From Forficula auricularia (Eukaryota; Arthropoda; Insecta; Dermaptera; Forficulidae): a stretch of 64,000 bases of DNA. The notes beneath the pieces are model-generated. The model saw only the letters and a list, made by a program, of their open reading frames with translations, was not told the DNA's origin and searched no databases. This document shows, one piece after another, positions 23,716-34,486 of the stretch. Every line of letters starts with the position of its first letter. Position 1 is the stretch's first letter. The position numbers and the translations under genes were made by a program. The stretch spans positions 5,357,582 through 5,421,581 of the forward strand of contig JALMQS010000066.1 of NCBI GenBank assembly GCA_024734495.1. Direction: 5' to 3'.

Positions 23716-24744
23716 GTTTTAAATTTTAGGAATTCGCCCCATCCACAGCATCCATGGACCGCACACCCTGCTGTATACATAACTTATTTGTTAGAAACTA
23801 TAATTTCAACCTATGAGAAATAACAGATGTAATATAGAAGACTAATGATGAAGGTTAAACCTTCGAAACTAAAGACTCTAACAAATAAATTATACATATT
23901 AATGATATATAATATAATATATGCAGAGGTGGTGCAAGGCCTGGGCGACGCGACGGCCTCGAGCATCGAAAGTTCATCTAGCTAGATTCATTTGCAAAGA
24001 ATACTTTTAGACATTTAATACTTTTGAATATTTTAATTTTTTTTATTTTTTTTGTAATGTCATCGTCTTCAATAAAAGTTCTCATATTAAAAAGAAAAAA
24101 TATATAAAATCATGCATGCTGTGAATCCCTAAAATTTCAAAACGTTAAGTGTGTTTTCATAGCATGTCATAAAAAATTTAATGTTAAATTTGAAAAATAC
24201 CGAAAAATTCTGCGAGAACGATGAATTTTATAAAATAAAATAAAATTTTAAAAATTGAAGGTTTTTTTGGACAACGTCCTCTGGTTCAACTGTCACCGCT
24301 CGCCACTGATGGTATATATGTACCTATATGTTTATTTTCATAAAGCAGAGGACAAAATCATTGATTTCTTCTTATATAAAAATCATACATAAAATTTAGA
24401 GATGCTTCATGGGGTTTCACAAAAATCTGTATATGTATAAAAAGAGGAGATTTACATTTATTGAAAGTTCGCCAAGCAACTGTATTTTTAGGTCCTTTGA
24501 ACGATTTTGGATCTCAAATTTCTTGACAATGAAATAATAAAAAATAAATAAGTAAAGAAAAACACGATCGATTAAATCCCAATGAATTTGAATTTTTTTG
24601 AGATGAGTTTTCCGAACATGTTTCAGAAATTTGGATAGATGCTAAGGTTCTTGCTTATACGCCCTGTCCAAGGGGGGGGGGCAGCTCATATTAGTTTCGA
24701 GGAAGAGGGGGTAGAGAAAAAAGTGTTCTAAATTCTGCTGAGAA
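23716..24744. other. Unassigned AT-rich DNA
   Basis: No gene recognised. A run of 10 G's lies at about 24671-24680. Near the end, 'aattctgctgagaatgaaat' begins homology to the family-1 element. Confidence 0.5.
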
Positions 24745-24878
24745 TGAAATACTGTATAATATTGTTACTGCCACTGAGAGAGGAGACAGAGGCTAATGTC
24801 ACATTGTATTTCCTTCACTGACCTTTCAAAACCCTGAAGAAGGAGGGAATAAATCTCCGAAACGTCGGCTTTGAATAA
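24732..24878 (+). mobile_element. Family-1 element, truncated copy with hammerhead-like motif
   Basis: Shares 'ctgctgagaatgaaata', 'attgttactgccactga', 'gaggagacagagg' and 'accctgaagaaggagg' with 31420-31698, but lacks both family ends. The motif has CTGAAGA at 24834-24840, stem II GGAG/CTCC (24842-24845 with 24855-24858), GAAA at 24859-24862 and GTC at 24864-24866. Stem I is CAAAACC/GGCTTTG, with mismatch. It is followed directly by the tandem block beginning 'agttagctcaaaaact'. Confidence 0.65.
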
Positions 24879-25600
24879 AAAAAAATAGTTAGCTCAAAAA
24901 CTATGTGAATATAAAACGAAATTCAAATGTAGTTTAGGTGCATTGAGATTAAGAGCTGATTAGATTTTGGTTGAAATCGAACCCAAAATTAAGGGAGGGC
25001 CGTGGGGTAAAAATTAAAATTATAAGATTTTCAAACTAAAAAAAAACAAGAAAAATGAAATATACTATAAAATGAACCTATTTATAATATAAAAAGAGAG
25101 TTATTATTTTCTTCGGGGGCCGAAATTGCGGGGGTTCAAATAAATAAAACTATCAATATAAGTTGTAGACCCTTTAATCGATTTGTACTAAATTTCGCAT
25201 GTGCACCCTATATAACCTTATGAAAATGACTAAGTGATATTGATAGGGACAAAAAAAGGGGGGGGGGGGATTAAAAATATTTTCAAACAAAAATGGAAGA
25301 AAGCTGAAATTTCTAATACAATAATCTCATGATCAAAAGGAGATATTATTAATTGATAATAGACCCAAAATTAAGAGGGGGAAATATCATGAATCATTAT
25401 GAGATAAGGCGATCCTCCGTTTATCAAATAACTATACAATAATAAAAATAAATATATATTATATTCAATTTTGAACGAAATTGATTGATTAGTTTTTAAG
25501 AAAATGGTAAAAAGCAAGAAAACCGTAACAAATGACTCTTTGATGCTTGGTGACTTGCGACCCAGCCTCTTGATAAAATAGACCAAAATAATTATAAATG

Positions 25601-26636
25601 AGAAAAAAAAAATCGATCTTATTTTGTCGATTTCCTCTATCTTAAGGTTCACACTATGTCTATTATATAAGAAAATAGCATTTTGTTTAAGAATTTTTTA
25701 GTTTAAAAGAAATTGTATGAAAAGAATCAATTTCTTCTCCCCGGGAGCGAATTAACTAGAAGTGGCTAACAGTTTTATTTTATTTCCCATTAGATATTTA
25801 TTCAAATCTATTTATATTTCATATCTCTGTGTTATTTTCATTTATTTTTTATATCAAATAATTATTATTAGGAAATTTGCATTTTAAAGGGTAGTTTATT
25901 TGAAGTCCAATTTGAAAAAACGCTAATAAAATTTTATAAAAAATATGAAATTATTAGATCTTATAAAACAATTAATTATGCATCATTTAATACCATTTTG
26001 AACGAAATCGATTAGGTACTTTTTGAGAAAATTGTCAAAAACCATCTGAACCGTCACAAAACGATGTTTTTTGAAAGCACGAGATGGGTTTGAAAAAAGT
26101 TAAAAAAGTCATATGAAACGAAACATTGACTTGTGACATGGAGGTGAATTTTAAAATGTTTCTAAAACGGCCTTTCATAGACGGTTTTCGGGGTTTTTGA
26201 CGATTTTCTCAAAAAGTACCCAATCAATTTCGTTCCAAATGGTATTAAATGATTCATAATTAATTGTTTTATAATATCTATTAATGTCATATTTTTTAAA
26301 AAAATTTCAACGGAGTTATTAGCGTTTTTTCAAATTGAACTTCAAATAAACTACCCTTTAAAATCCAAATTTTCTAATAATAATTATTTGATATAAAAAA
26401 TAGATAAAAATAACACACAGATATGAAATTTCAATAGATTTGATTAATTATCTAATGAGAAAAAAAATAAAACTGTTGGCCATTTCTAGTTGATTCGCTT
26501 TCGGAGAGAAGAAATTGAATCTTTTCATACAATTTCTTTTAAACTACAAAATTCTTAATCAAAGTGGTATTTTCTTATAAAATAGACATAGTGAACCTTC
26601 AGATAGATGAAATCGATAAAATAAGATCGATTTCTC
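25601..26636. repeat. Long inverted repeat inside unit 1
   Basis: The arms 25601-26043 and 26192-26636 are inverted copies around a loop of about 150 bp. For example 'ggtactttttgagaaaatt' (left) faces 'attttctcaaaaagtaccc' (right), and 'atcgatcttattttgtcgat' faces 'atcgataaaataagatcgat'. The loop holds 'cattgacttgtgacatggag'. Confidence 0.85.
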
Positions 26637-28040
26637 TTTAATTTATAATTAACTTGGTCTGTTATATCCAGAGGATGTCTCACCATCAGACATGATTCAA
26701 GTCCATTCACTTTACAATATTGGAATATTTTTTAACGTGTAAACTATTGATCTTAGACATTTTACTTACATGAAGTTTTCTGTTGGAAATAAAATCTTGT
26801 TTAATAAAGATCATTATATAAATTTGTGTGACTCAAAGGGTTAGGCAGTGATGGTGAAATTTATGTGGAAAGTTATATAAATCTTAGGCTTAGATATTCT
26901 ACATAAATAAAAACTCTAATGAAGAAACATTTTGATATCTTAATTTACTAAAATTAAGTTCATTATCTATAATTTGCTCCGATGACTATTTAAATATCTA
27001 TATAAGATTCTTCTTTTTCTTCAAGTGCCATATTCGATTCCGAGACTAAACGATTACTGTGTAGAGTGTCTTCTCCATTGTAATTTTCCAGGGGAAATTT
27101 TTCACAGGGGTAGTTTCCCATTGATATTGATATTGATAGTGACGAAAGAAAAAAGTGTGTGTGTGTGGGGGGGGGGGATTAAAAATATTTTCAAACAAAA
27201 ATGGAAGAAAGCTGAAATTTCAAATAAAATAGTCTCTTAATTAAAAGGAGATATTATTAATTGATAATAGACCCAAAATTAAGAGGGGGGAAATATCATG
27301 AATCATTGGGATAAGGCGATGCTCCGTTTATCAAATAACTATAAAATAATAAAAATGAATATTTATAATCAATTATTTTTCTCTAAAATTTTTTGATAAA
27401 TATTAGAAAAACAGTCCATGTCTGACCGTTTGTTAAGTGAATTTTTGTTATTTAAAATTTCGATTTTTTTTTTATTTTTCAATTGTAATTACTTTACCAT
27501 AGTGGGTATGGTCAAGTATTCTAATAGTGGATTGGAAAAGTGTTTTTTTGCTTCGTTTTTTCCAATTATCTCAAAAACGGCTGAAACTATTTTGATTAAA
27601 ATAAACTGCAACGGATCGTTGCTAAACTTTATCTAAAGTCATTTGAATTATCAAAATTTTTATTCCTATATTATTAATCATATATCACTGCATATTTGCG
27701 GTCCTTGATTAAAATAGAATAATAAAGAATTTAAAAAAGTACGATCATACTCTAGAGTAAAGTACTTTAAAAATATAATTTTACTAAAAACTTTATTTAA
27801 CCTTTTTTGTGGTCCCCAAGGTATTTAATTAGGATATTAAATTTCATCAAAATTGGTTAAGTCATTTTCAAGATATTTAGAAAAAACTAAAAAAGTACCG
27901 AAATAAAGTACTAATGTTTGTGGGCCGATATGTACCAAAAACTAATCAGCGCTTAATTTTGTTAAACTAATGGTAGGTTTTCAATTTCATTTCAATCGGT
28001 GCAACGGTGTGGAAAAAATCGTGGGCCAAAAAAGCGATAA

Positions 28041-28086
28041 CATACATACATCCATCCATCCATCCATACATACATACATCCGCACG
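28041..28086. repeat. (CATA)n/(CATC)n microsatellite
   Basis: catacatacatccatccatc followed by more of the same, ending 'catacatccgcacgcac'. It leads into 'tttttggcctctcgacgaga'; a related flank with 'cgctttttggcctctgggga' follows another CATA tract at about 37824-37900. Confidence 0.9.
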
Positions 28087-28304
28087 CACTAAATGAAAAA
28101 ATCGCACTTTTTGGCCTCTCGACGAGACCCCATGTAATTTTTGGCAAAACCGTCACGTGCTAATATTCAACCTAATTGAATACTACAATTTGTGACTTTA
28201 ATTGAGTCCATGGGTTCCGTAGTCTTTGCCTGAGGACCCTTTGAAGCCACGCTTGCCCCGAGAGCGATTGCAATACTTTACCCATGCTTTGCATTGGATA
28301 AAGT

Positions 28305-31065
28305 AAAAATTGAGTGAAACCATGTCGTTAGGCAGTCTACAAAAAAATCTTCGAAAAAATTATATTTTTCGAGATATTAACTGTTTTGTCAAAATGTCTG
28401 TTAGTTAGTACGTTAATACATGCGTGGGATACCAAATTGTTGTGGACGAATTAGCTCAAAAACTGCTTTGAATATCAAAACGAAATTTCACATGTAGTTT
28501 TGGTGCATTGAGATTAAGAGCTGATTAGATTTTGGTTGAAATCGAACCCAAAATTAAGGGAGGGCCGTGGGGTAAAAATTAAAATTATAAGATTTTCAAA
28601 CTAAAAAAAAACAAGAAAAATGAAATATACTATAAAATGAACCTATTTATAATATAAAAAGAGAGTTATTATTTTCTTCGGGGGCCGAAATTGCGGGGGT
28701 TCAAATAAATAAAACTATCAATATAAGTTGTAGACCCTTTAATCGATTTGTACGAAATTTCGCATGTGCACCCTATATAACCTTATGAAAATGATATTGA
28801 TAGTGACAAAAAAAGGGGGGGGGATTAAAAATATTTTCAAACAAAAATGGAAGAAAGCTGAAATTTCTAATACAATAATCTCATGATCAAAAGGAGATAT
28901 TATTAATTGATAATAGACCCAAAAATTAAGAGGGGGGAAATATCATGAATCATTATGAGATAAGGCGATCCTCCGTTTATCAAATAACTATACAATAATA
29001 AAAATAAATATATATTATATTCAATTTTGAACGAAATTGATTGATTAGTTTTTAAGAAAATGGTAAAAAGCAAGAAAACCGTAACAAATGACTCTTTGAT
29101 GCTTGGTGACTTGCGACCCATTTGCCTCTGATAAAGGATCGTACAATTATAAATGAGAAAAATTGATTCATTTTGTCGATTTCTTATCTTTAGAGAAAAA
29201 CACTAGGTTCATTATATAAGTAAAATAGCATTTTGTTTGGTTTTTAGTTTAGAAATTGTATGAAAATCAACTTCTTCGAAAGCGAATTAACTATAAAGTG
29301 GCCAACAGTCATTTTACTTCCCATTAGATATTTATTCAAATCTATTTATATTTCATATCCCGTGTTATTTTCATTTATTTTTTATATCAAATAATATATT
29401 AGGAAATTTATTTTGTGTGCGGTATTAATGAAGTTCACTTGGAAAAACGCTAATAAAATTTTATAAAAAAAGAAATTATTAGATCTTATAAAATACTCGA
29501 TTATGTGATTATTTAATATTTGAATGAACATTGAAAATTTTTTGAGGCCCGTCAAAAACCATTCGAAACCGTCACAAAAAACGATGTTTGAAAGCACGAG
29601 ATGGGTTTGTTATGTCATATGAAACGAAACATTGACTTGTGACATGGAGGTGAATTTTTAAAATGTTTCTAAAACGGCCTAGTGTACTTTCGGTTTTCGT
29701 GTATTTTGACGATTTTCTCAAAAAGTACCCAATCAATTTCGTTCCAAATGGTATTAAATGATCTATAATTGTTTTCATATTATCTACACGTCATATTTTT
29801 TAAAAAAATTAAACGGAGTTATTAGCGTTTTTTCAAATTGAACTTCAAATAAACTACCTTTTAAAATCCAAATTTCCTAATAAGACCATTTTCGACATAA
29901 AAATAGGATAAAAATAACACACAGATATGAAATTTCAATAGATTTGATTAATTATCTAATGAGAAAAAAATAAAACTGTTGGCCATTTCTAGTTGATCGG
30001 CCGGAGAGAAGAAATTGAATCTTTTCAGCAGAATTTTTAAACTAGCAAAAAATTTTAATCAAAGTGGTATTTCTTAGTAAAATGGACAGAGAACTTTCAG
30101 ATAGATGAAATCGATAAAGAAGATCGATTTCTTAATTTATAAATTAACTGGTCTGTTATATCCAGAGGATGTCTCACCATCGCATGGATTCAAGTCCCAT
30201 TCACTTTACAATATTGGAATATTTTTAACGTGTGTAAACCTATTGATCGTAGACATTTTACTATATGAAGTTTCTTCGTTAAATAAATCTTATGACAAAG
30301 ATCATTATATAAATTTGTGTGACTCAAAGGGTTAGGCAGTGATGGTGAAATTTATGTGTTATATAAACTTTAGCTTATATATTCTACATAAATAAAAACC
30401 TAATGAAGAAACATTTTGATATCTTAATTTACTAAAATTAAGTCTGTCATCTTAATTTGCTCCGATGACTATTTAAATATCTATATAAGATTCTTCTTTT
30501 TCTTCATGCCAGATTCGATTCCGAGATCGACGATTACTGTGTAGAGTGTCTTCTCCATTGTAATTTTCCAGGGGAAATTCTTTCACAGGGGTAGTTTCCC
30601 ATTGATATTGATATTTATTAGTGACGAAAGAAAAAAAGTGTGTGTGTGTGTGTGGGGGGGATTAAAAATATTTTCAAACAAAAATGGAAGAAAGCAAAAT
30701 TTCAAATAAAATAGTCTCAGAATTAAAAGGATATTCATTGATAATAGAATTCAAAATTAAGAGGGGGAAATATCATGAATCATTGGGATAAGGCGATGCT
30801 CCGTTTATCAAATAACTAAATAAAAAATGAATATTTATAATCAACTATTTTCTCTAAAATTGTTGATAACATAGAAAAACAGTCCATGTCTGACTGTTTG
30901 TTGTTGAATTTGTTATTTAAAATTTCGATTTTTTTTATTTTTCAATTGTAATTACTGTACCATAGAGGTATACGTATGACATTTCAATAGTGGATTGTCA
31001 TGGAAAGTGTTTTTGCTTCGTTTTTTCGAATTATCTCAAAAACGGCTGAAACTTATTTGATTAAA
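28305..31065. repeat. Tandem block, unit 2
   Basis: Starts 'aattgagtgaaaccatgtcg' (28311), a sequence that recurs at 31070 as the start of unit 3, giving a second period of about 2.76 kb. Carries a copy of the long inverted repeat (arms about 29156-29571 and 29698-30131). Small deletions distinguish it from unit 1 throughout. ORFs at 28903-29121, 29382-29597, 29572-29778 and 30105-30335 show no recognisable motif. Confidence 0.8.
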
Positions 31066-31407
31066 AAAATTGAGTGAAACCATGTCGTTAGGCAGAAGTC
31101 TACAAAAATCTTCGAAAAATTATATTTTTTATATATTAACTGTTTTGTCAAAATGTCTGTTAGTTAGTACGTTAATACATGCGTGGGATACCAAAATTGT
31201 TGTGGACGAGTTAGCTCAAAAACTACTTTGAATATCAAAACGAAATTTCACATGTAGTTTTGGTGCATTGAGATTAAGAGCTAATTAGATTTTGGTTGAA
31301 ATCAGACCCAAAATTAAGGAGGTTTAAAATTAAAACTATAAGATTTTCAAACTAAGAAAACAAGAAAAGGGAAATATACTATAAAATGATCTTTCAATAA
31401 CGAAAAG
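31066..31407. repeat. Tandem block, unit 3 (cut short)
   Basis: Repeats 'aattgagtgaaaccatgtcg' through 'gagttagctcaaaaactact' and 'gattaagagctaattagatt', then ends at the target site of the family-1 element at 31420. The short element interrupts the array, so it inserted after the tandem duplication or at its edge. Confidence 0.7.
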
Positions 31408-31419
31408 ATTATTATATTT

Positions 31420-31698
31420 AAGATTGGATTAATTTTTGGAGACGGACTAATAAGTGAATTAAGTGGATATCGACACTATACTACTACATTATAATTCTGC
31501 TGAGAATGAAATACAATATATTATTGTTACTGCCACTGAAAGAGGAGACAGAGGGGAATGTCGCATTGGATTTCCTTCAGTGTCTTTTCAAAACCCTGAA
31601 GAAGGAGGGAATAGACTCCGAAACGTCGGTTTTATGAATAAAAAGATAGTGTAAATTATCTTCTTCTTTTTTTGGACTGCCTCATCGATATACACTTA
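31420..31698 (+). mobile_element. Hammerhead-carrying short element, family 1 (279 bp, 12-bp TSD)
   Basis: ATTATTATATTT flanks both sides (31408-31419 and 31699-31710). Starts AAGATTGGATTAATTTTTGG and ends GCCTCATCGATATACACTTA, the same ends as the 23.4-kb copy. The subterminal inverted word TTAAGTGGATATCGA / TCGATATACACTTAA lies near both ends. Unlike the 23.4-kb copy it is not palindromic, so it may be closer to the original form: left end, 'ctgctgagaatgaaatac', 'gaggagacagagggg', the ribozyme-like motif, then the right end. Confidence 0.8.
31590..31633 (+). ncRNA. Hammerhead-ribozyme-like motif (type I layout)
   Basis: CTGAAGA at 31596-31602, stem II GGAG/CTCC with an 8-nt loop, GAAA at 31620-31623, GTC at 31625-31627. 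Stem I AAAACC (31590-31595) pairs with GGTTTT (31628-31633). As in the other copies one extra A separates the core from stem II. Confidence 0.5.
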
Positions 31699-31719
31699 AT
31701 TATTATATTTTTTTGGGAA

Positions 31720-31930
31720 CAAAATTAGTTGGGGAGGGGTGGGGAGGGGGGGTGGGGTCAAAAAATAAAATCTAGGCCCTTGGTCCAAACCGAACCAAAT
31801 ATTGAATAGTTTTGACTAGTTTTTGCATTTTTAGTCTCCCGGGGGCTCACTGATTATGTATACAAAATTTGGATGAGTTTGGTACAAGAATTGTATTTTT
31901 TGACCCTCCCCACCCTCTAAATGATTTTAT
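31720..31930. repeat. G-rich foldback fragment
   Basis: Left part 'ggggtcaaaaaataaaatct' and right part 'gtattttttgaccctcccc' are inverted. 'taggcccttggtccaaaccg' faces 'tttggatgagtttggtacaa' loosely. A related sequence lies at 38400-38580. Confidence 0.5.
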
Positions 31931-31971
31931 TAAATATTAGATATAAGAGAGGGGCCAAGCAAATGGTAACT

Positions 31972-32170
31972 CGAGGGGTGAACCGAAACCTAATATGCTG
32001 TACACCTACTTCGACTTGTACTTCCTTTCAAGTACTTCCAAATATTTCCAAGTAATTCCAAATATTTCCAAGCACTTTCAAATATTTCCAAGTACTTCCA
32101 AATATTTCCAGGTACATCCAAAATACTTTCAAAGAGGTGTACACCTACTTCCGATCCGGGTCACCCCTCG
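31972..32170. mobile_element. hAT-type MITE with internal minisatellite (199 bp, perfect 8-bp TSD)
   Basis: TGGTAACT flanks both sides exactly (31964-31971 and 32171-32178). Termini CGAGGGGTGA and TCACCCCTCG are perfect 10-bp inverted repeats, followed by a second inverted pair 'gtacacctacttcg' / 'gtgtacacctacttccgat' in direct sense. The core (about 32035-32128) is a 20-bp tandem repeat of the form TTTCCAAGTACTTCCAAATA. The overlapping ORF at 31995-32228 is an artefact of the repeat. Confidence 0.85.
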
Positions 32171-32324
32171 TGGTAACTTTAGAATCACGCTTTCCGTGGC
32201 GCCGCGATTTGACGACGGGTTCTTATAGAACTCGTCAAAATAAGACAAAATCAGAATGGCGTAGGTTCTTGATGAAAAATATTTAAATAAATTAAAGAAA
32301 ATTTAAAAAAATTTATGGTTTTAT

Positions 32325-33138
32325 AGTGTTGGTAATCACCTTTCAAACTGCATATAACATGTCAACATTCGATTCATTTGTGTATAGATATTGGCTTGTA
32401 AACATGGCGGATTTTGTGCCGAAAAAGAGAATTTGCGGGAGGTGATGTTGCACTATTTTTTAATGAAGAAATCGGCTGCGGAAACGGCTCGTATTCTCGG
32501 GGGAGTTTATGGGGACCATGCTCCATCTGAAAAAATCTGCCAACGTTGGTTTGGACGGTTTCGAAGTGGTGATTTTGATGTGAACGACAAGGAGCGGCCT
32601 GGACAGCCGAAAAAGTTTGAGGATGCTGACCTGGAGGACTTGCTGGCAGAGGATCCGCGCCAATCGCAAGGAATGCGCTACAGACAACAATTGATCAATT
32701 TGAATCATGCATTGATCGAAAAACGGCCGCAATGGGCTCGAAGACATGGACGTGTCATTTTGCTCCACGACAACGCTTCGTCGAACACCGCCAAATCGAC
32801 GAAAGAAACCATCAAAGCGCTCGAATGGGAGGCCCTACCCCACCCGCCCTACTCTCCAGACCTCGCTCCATCGGATTACCACCTCTTTAGGTCAATGGCA
32901 CACGGATTGGCTGACCAGCACTTCGCTAATTACGAAGAAGTGGCAAAATGGCTCGAATCTTGGCTCGCCTCGAAAGGGGAGAAATTCTACTGGGAGGGGA
33001 TACACAATTTGCCGGATCGTTGGTCAAAATGTGTAGAATCCGATGGTGCATACTTTGAATAAACCACTTTTGCCAGTTCTGAAAAAATTTGTGTTTTCCT
33101 CATGCCGAAAAAAGGACATTATTAACCGGCACACCTAG
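32325..33138 (+). mobile_element. Mariner element, internally deleted
   Basis: The right terminus, read inward, is CTAGGTGTGCCGGTTAATAA, typical of irritans-group mariners, next to TA at 33139-33140. The left terminus is eroded (about 32325, 'gtgttggtaatcacctttc'). The body holds the deleted transposase described next. Length of about 0.8 kb against about 1.3 kb for an intact element. Confidence 0.75.
32404..33062 (+). pseudogene. Mariner transposase (irritans-like), frameshifted and internally deleted
   Basis: The natural start is the ATG at 32404 (MADFVPKK). One missing A in the A-run at about 32421-32425 shifts the frame, and the long open frame (from 32391, opening with TTG) picks up at ENLREVMLHYFLMKKSAAET. 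What remains: the first HTH region, the linker ERPGQPKKFEDADLEDLLAE, then a jump to MRYRQQLINLNHALIEKRPQ, the second catalytic Asp in ILLHDNAS, and the third in YSPDLAPSDYHLF (34 residues between them, DD34D). The C-terminus is intact (...VESDGAYFE). About 120 residues are missing between 'DPRQS' and 'QGMRY', including the second half of the DNA-binding domain and the first catalytic Asp. It cannot transpose by itself. Confidence 0.95.
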
Positions 33139-33464
33139 TATTTTACATGTTCTATTTTTTAGTTGCCAACATAATAGACTCATTTCGTCTTCTAGGGGGG
33201 GGGGGGCAAATGTCACCACTGCCCATAGCTGAGTACGCCCATGCCCTGGTCTCAAAGGATTGAAGGTTGTAGAATTCGGAAAAGATTGCAGTAGAGAGGG
33301 GAGGGAAGTCAAAGGTCAATTTTGACCTTCTAGGGATCACATGGCTTATTTTTATTATAAGCTTAGAAGCAAATAATTATTTAAGTGAACGTGTCATACT
33401 CGGGTTTGAAATCATTTCAATAGTTTTCTTTGTATATATTTTTGCATCTGGTTAACTTTAAAAA
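33139..33464. other. Upstream interval of the small gene, with hAT-like terminus
   Basis: A run of 10 G's at 33196-33205 followed by 'gctgagtacgcccatg' resembles the inner side and end of a degraded hAT element. No TATA box or other promoter sign can be assigned with confidence. Confidence 0.35.
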
Positions 33465-33869
33465 ATGTCATTATTCAGAACATTTTTTGTAAAATATATT
33501 CAAGCAGTAGGCCATCCTCGTGCAATGATGGAGTCCAGGTTCAGAGAAACCAGAGGGCTTTATGTTGATTTATCAGACAAAATAGATGTATGTTGAAATT
33601 AATAATAATTAAATAATTCTATTTATTTATAATAATATTAATTAAAATTTATTTGTTTAAAGAAAGCAGATTATAGAATAACTACAGGAAAATTTCAGAA
33701 ACAAATATGGGAAAATAGACTAAACGAGGTAATTTTTATTTTTATCATAATATCTTCAAATATATTATTATTTTTATTTTTTTATTTTTAGGTCATTAAT
33801 ACACGCAAATCATTAGGAGAAGAAATGCGTGTTGCAAGTGCAAATTATGAGCTATCGAAAAAAATGTAA
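33465..33869 (+). CDS. Candidate small three-exon gene, 88 codons, unknown function
   Basis: Exon 1 33465-33587 (ATG to ...LSDKID), donor GTATGT. Exon 2 33663-33728, acceptor TTTAAAG, donor GTAATT. Exon 3 33792-33869, acceptor TTTATTTTTAG, TAA stop. Both introns (75 and 63 bp) are AT-rich and phase 0, and the three exons join into one open frame of 88 residues. It starts MSLFRTFFVKYIQAVGHPRA, then a charged helical stretch (MMESRFRETRGLYVDLSDKI, KADYRITTGKFQKQIWENRL, VINTRKSLGEEMRVASANYE), and ends LSKKM. The basic N-terminus with few acidic residues could be a mitochondrial targeting segment; that is inference. Exons are GC-richer than the introns. I do not recognise the family. The gene lies between a mariner fossil and a tRNA-like/inverted-repeat element. 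More exons upstream or downstream are possible (the sequence AT|GTAAAT at 33864-33871 is also a usable donor). Confidence 0.55.
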
Positions 33870-34486
33870 ATGCATTTCATTTATTTAAATAAATAATAGT
33901 ATTTTGTTTATAATTATAATTTAAATTTAAAAAAATGAGGGAATTGTGAACACTTTTTTAAGACTCGGTACAATCTGGTTGGCCTGGCTAATTTTTTTAG
34001 AAAACGATTTAAACCAGAAGGTTGAAACTTAGCATAAATGTACATTGATTCCTACAAACTTTTCTGCTGAATTTCAGTTTATTAGCTACAGACGCTAAAG
34101 AGTTCCACATAATGTAACAATCAATTCAATTTTTCATCCCTAAGTTTTGAAGCTAAAAATCTATTTAGCTCTTCGTTTTCGAAACACAATCATTTTGACA
34201 GCAGAATCAATTTCTAGGAGCTTTTTTATTACTAACTACGAAAAACCCTATATTGAGCTTAAGTTTCGAATTTCGTAGCACTAGATTTATGGTTGCGAAA
34301 CGCGAGGGTGGTTCATTCTTACGTACGTAAACATCAACTTCCGGTATTTCGATTTTAGCCAAAATCTTGTGGTACTTCTTGAAGCCTCTAAATAGCTTAG
34401 ATTTCAAATTTCAAGGCTCTGTGTCTTACCGAAGACGAGTTATGAACGATTGAAATATATATTTTACAACACTCCTATTTTTTTTT
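33870..34486. other. Unassigned DNA
   Basis: Contains 'gagcttaagtttcgaatttc' and 'tatggttgcgaaacgc' (34256-34304), repeated at 37760-37820, so a dispersed repeat of unknown type is present. The reverse ORF 34207-34407 lies in it. Confidence 0.5.

Larger units (their letters stand above)
24886..28304. repeat. Tandem block, unit 1
   Basis: Begins 'agttagctcaaaaactatgt' and matches the second unit with a period of 3565 bp at 'aagggagggc' (24991 vs 28556). Homology runs to about 27600 ('aaaacggctgaaactat.ttgattaaa'). The remaining 27600-28304 is unique to unit 1 and includes a (CATC/CATA)n tract. Contains several G runs (25256-25269, 27167-27176). No gene is recognised; ORFs at 25371-25652, 27025-27240 and 27418-27636 are not supported by any motif and the first is repeated in unit 2. 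Confidence 0.8.

Noticed and set aside
28041..28086. CRISPR-like or satellite array
   Set aside because: Simple CATA/CATC microsatellite. No array of spaced repeats anywhere in the window, and the genome is eukaryotic.
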